NCBI RefSeq assembly: GCF_000422725.1 | Contig: NZ_KE383909.1 | Span: forward strand, 1,039,178-1,103,177 | Reading direction: 5' to 3' | Length of the DNA stretch: 64,000 nt | Source of the DNA: Flavobacterium subsaxonicum WB 4.1-42 = DSM 21790 | GTDB lineage: Bacteria > Bacteroidota > Bacteroidia > Flavobacteriales > Flavobacteriaceae | In this document: positions 62,009 to 64,000 of the stretch, one piece after another | How positions within the stretch are numbered: the first letter of the stretch is position 1 | Layout: each line of letters starts with the position of its first letter | The notes under the pieces: model-generated | Database searches by the model: none | Seen by the model: only the letters and a program-made list of their open reading frames with translations | What the model was told of the DNA's origin: nothing | Made by a program: the position numbers and the translations under genes

Positions 62009-62593
62009 CTAATTGGTTAAAATTATTTTATTTTTATCTATTACTTTTCTTAAGTTCATAAGCGCATAGCGCATGCGGCCAAGGGCTGTATTGATGCTTA
62101 CACCTGTAAGGTCGGCTATTTCTTTAAAGCTCAGGTCCTGGTAAATACGCATTTGCAGTACCTCTTTCTGGTCGTCCGGAAGCTCTTCTATAAGGCGCTG
62201 TAAATCGTTCTCTACCTGGTCTGTAATAATCCTGCTCTCTATGTTAGGGCTATTATCGGTCATTATAGAAAATATAGAAAACTCTTCGGTTTCGCGGTAC
62301 ATTGGCATCTTTTTGTTTTTCCTAAAGTGGTCTACAATAAGATTGTGCGATATACGCATAACCCACGGAAGAAACTTACCTTCTTCGTTATACGAGTTAG
62401 ATTTCAACGTTTTTATTACTTTAATAAAGGTATCCTGAAAGATATCATCAGAGATATCCCTATCGGTAACTTTAGAATAGATAAAACCGTAAATTTTAGA
62501 TTGGTGCCTCTTAATTAGTATAGACAGAGCATTTTCGTCTCCGTTTATGTAACTGTGCACTAACTCAGCGTCAGGGATTACAACATTAGCCAT
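62009..62593 (-). CDS. ECF-type RNA polymerase sigma factor
   Basis: 194 residues. Region 2 is visible as KIYGFIYSKVTDRDISDDIFQDTFIKVIKTL and FLPWVMRISHNLIVDHFRKNKK; region 4 as LPDDQKEVLQMRIYQDLSFKEIADLTGVSINTALGRMRYALMNLRK. The variant matches the widespread conserved ECF of flavobacteria rather than a FecI/SusCD-linked one: no anti-sigma or TonB receptor gene adjoins it. It has a good promoter about 110 nt upstream. Confidence 0.94.
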   Translation of the reverse strand: MANVVIPDAELVHSYINGDENALSILIKRHQSKIYGFIYSKVTDRDISDDIFQDTFIKVIKTLKSNSYNEEGKFLPWVMRISHNLIVDHFRKNKKMPMYRETEEFSIFSIMTDNSPNIESRIITDQVENDLQRLIEELPDDQKEVLQMRIYQDLSFKEIADLTGVSINTALGRMRYALMNLRKVIDKNKIILTN

Positions 62594-62982
62594 AGCAATA
62601 ACTTTTTAGCGTTTTTTGAATTTGGTTTCGATAAAACCCCGTTGGTAAGCGGGTTCTAAAAAGTAGTTTTTTGTATAGGCTTTGTTAATTTTGAATTAAT
62701 TATATGCCAAATATAACATAATAAAATTATAAAAAACAAATACTAAAATAAATTTTAACATATTTTGAACAATAAGTATACATTTTGCCGGTAAACCCCT
62801 CATTTTTATAGGTAAACCAGTAGCAACGCTGCAACATTTAAATTATTTCAGCAGTGTAATTATTAAAAATCAACTTACAAAAAAGGCACTACAACGTTAG
62901 TAATTTAAAGCTTTAACGTTTAAAAACAGCTAAATTTTAAATATGCTGATTTTGACAATCTTTAAGTAAAATTATTAAAAAG
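62594..62982. other. Gap upstream of the ECF sigma gene
   Basis: About 390 AT-rich bases. Apart from the sigma promoter at 62708-62740 I see nothing: no ORF and no clear terminator for the gene at 62983. Confidence 0.4.
62708..62740 (-). promoter_or_regulatory. Promoter of the ECF sigma gene
   Basis: Minus-strand TTTG (plus 62737-62740), 21-nt spacer, TATATTTG (plus 62708-62715). Confidence 0.65.
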
Positions 62983-63453
62983 CTAAACAATTTTTAAACG
63001 GTTCCTGAGCCTGAATAAGGTTTTTATGATACGCTCGTTGGTAGTTTCGGGCCGTTTTGCGGAATATATCCATTGCACGCACATTTTTTGCTCCCACTTT
63101 TTATGGCGCAAAAAAGCCTCATAAGCGCCGGGTTCTTGCTGCAGTCGCAACTTAAAAACATCAGGGATTTCGAATACAGATGTATCGTGATACAATGTCA
63201 CATGCACATAGTCGCCTTCCTCCTTGCCTATTGCCTTTCTAATTTCGGCTTTAACAGCCATTAAAAGGTTGCCATTGACATACGGCATTAAGGTACAACC
63301 ACTTATATCGTAGCCATTTATTGTGCCATGCACTTTTACAAGGCCAAAAGGCGCCTCTTTATCTTTGGGTATTTCGGGTAAAGAAATGTAGGTCCACCCT
63401 CCCTTTCCTGGAAAACGCTCTAACTGGTATTGTTTATCGGTTAACGGCTGCAT
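62983..63453 (-). CDS. DUF1905/YdeI-family protein
   Basis: 156 residues. The N-terminal part (GKGGWTYISLPEI, FGLVKVHGTINGYDISGCTLMPYVNGNLLMAVKAEIRKAIGKEEGDYVHVTLYHD) is DUF1905; the C-terminal part (IPDVFKLRLQQEPGAYEAFLRHKKWEQKMCVQWIYSAKRPETTNERIIKTLFRL) is the YdeI/OmpD-associated domain. Biochemical role unknown. Follows the 79-residue gene by 3 nt, so the two form an operon. Confidence 0.85.
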   Translation of the reverse strand: MQPLTDKQYQLERFPGKGGWTYISLPEIPKDKEAPFGLVKVHGTINGYDISGCTLMPYVNGNLLMAVKAEIRKAIGKEEGDYVHVTLYHDTSVFEIPDVFKLRLQQEPGAYEAFLRHKKWEQKMCVQWIYSAKRPETTNERIIKTLFRLRNRLKIV

Positions 63454-63456
63454 AGT

Positions 63457-63696
63457 CTATTCATAAAGGCGGGCTGCGTATAGCATTTCGCCAAAAGCTT
63501 TCCAGGAAGGCCTGTCGTTCTCGCTGTTATAATTAAAGCCGTGCAGGGCTTCTAAAAACGATTTTAGCGTATCATTATCCCACGTTTCCTTATTCTCGGT
63601 ATAGTCTTTTACCAGTGCATTCATAAAAGCCTCAAAATCCGACCTCGATTTTATATTTTGCAGTGCATCGTGCAGCTCATTACTATCATCATCCAT
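63457..63696 (-). CDS. Small acidic protein (DUF7660-like)
   Basis: 79 residues, acidic. The pattern SRSDFEAFMNALVKDYTENKETWDNDTLKSFLEALHGF...RPSWKAFGEMLYAARLYE resembles DUF7660, often found near toxin-immunity genes, but no toxin is visible here. A CAAATATA (-7 box TATATTTG on the minus strand) lies at 63718-63725. Confidence 0.75.
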   Translation of the reverse strand: MDDDSNELHDALQNIKSRSDFEAFMNALVKDYTENKETWDNDTLKSFLEALHGFNYNSENDRPSWKAFGEMLYAARLYE

Positions 63697-63766
63697 GTTA
63701 AATCTGTTTTACTACACCAAATATAACCTTTAATACAGGTTTATTATTATAAAATCGAAATGGTTT

Positions 63767-64000
63767 TTATGGGTTTTCAGGTATTTTGAGTTTCGGATTA
63801 GTTATTTTTTCAATGATTCCTGAACCTTTCAGACCACTTCCATCATAAAACGTAAATGCCATACCTATATCAAGACGATTTTTAAAATAATCTGAAAGAG
63901 CCAGATGCAGATGCGCACGAACCGTTTCTCCGGGATATATTTCTTCTTTGCCCATAAAGTATCGTCTGGCACCAAAGAAACTTTTCTCAAAATCAAATGT
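63767..64000 (-). CDS. EF-Tu C-terminal-domain-like small protein, 5' end cut by the window
   Basis: The frame is open to the right edge; 77 residues are visible. Upstream of the first in-frame Met (63955) the frame still codes sensibly (FEKSFFGARRYFMGKEEIYPG). The pattern YPGETVRAHLHLALSDYFKNRLDIGMAFTFYDGSGLKGSGIIEKITNPKL resembles domain 3 of EF-Tu as found in small stand-alone proteins beside toxin-immunity genes. Function unknown. Confidence 0.65.
   Translation of the reverse strand, partial: TFDFEKSFFGARRYFMGKEEIYPGETVRAHLHLALSDYFKNRLDIGMAFTFYDGSGLKGSGIIEKITNPKLKIPENP

Noticed and set aside
1..64000. tRNA, rRNA, insertion sequence, prophage or integron
   Set aside because: No tRNA-like T-arm, no rRNA segment, no transposase, integrase or phage protein found among the ORFs.

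Overview
The window looks like the chromosome of a flavobacterium (Bacteroidota, family Flavobacteriaceae). The DNA is AT-rich, genes lack Shine-Dalgarno sites, promoters follow the Bacteroidota pattern TTG/TTTG-N17-23-TAnnTTTG, and there are two SusC/SusD polysaccharide utilisation loci (PULs), a CcoNO fusion oxidase and many Bacteroidota-type regulators. I see no rRNA, tRNA, insertion sequence, prophage or CRISPR array.

Layout. 1-10.4 kb: a PUL edge with a GH31 enzyme cut by the window, a hybrid two-component regulator and a divergent SusC/SusD pair. 10.6-14.5 kb: an alpha/beta hydrolase, a tiny Cys-rich leader ORF followed by a strong terminator, an EamA permease, a TRIC/UPF0126 channel and a methionine-type aminotransferase. 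14.6-20.5 kb: housekeeping and outer-membrane genes (a barrel protein, a patatin-barrel phospholipase, a Crp-like regulator, a peroxiredoxin and a secreted hydrolase). 20.8-26.4 kb: a LacI-controlled sugar operon (LacI, PfkB kinase, FucP-like MFS, LamB-like porin, ketose 3-epimerase). 26.4-27.2 kb: a long gap holding a GC-rich, highly structured candidate RNA gene. 27.2-38.3 kb: an anaerobic/microaerobic regulon made of hemN, the whole cbb3 oxidase set (ccoI, ccoS, ccoNO, ccoQ, ccoP, ccoG, ccoH and a TauE/SafE-like protein) and an Fnr-like regulator. 38.6-52.0 kb: a second PUL (SusC, SusD, GH144-like, GH3, GH43-like) with a propeller-LuxR regulator, probably for a beta-glucan. 52.1-64 kb: an amidohydrolase, a DUF1508 protein, a BACON-GH5 endoglucanase and core genes (MBL hydrolase, Bcp, Nth, ECF sigma factor), ending in a gene cut by the edge.

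How it fits together. The cbb3 operons and hemN share one palindrome, TGAYA-N2-TRTCA. It lies at the same distance from the -7 box in three promoters, and the Fnr-like regulator that probably reads it is encoded next to ccoI. The sugar operon has a LacI palindrome, TTAAACGTTTAA, twice. The second PUL has a 22-bp perfect palindrome just upstream of the susC -7 box and paired TATACC-N4-GGTATA sites before its GH3 gene. The most novel candidates are the sulfur-amino-acid leader peptide/attenuator before the EamA permease (11.43-11.60 kb) and the structured RNA at about 26.95-27.17 kb.
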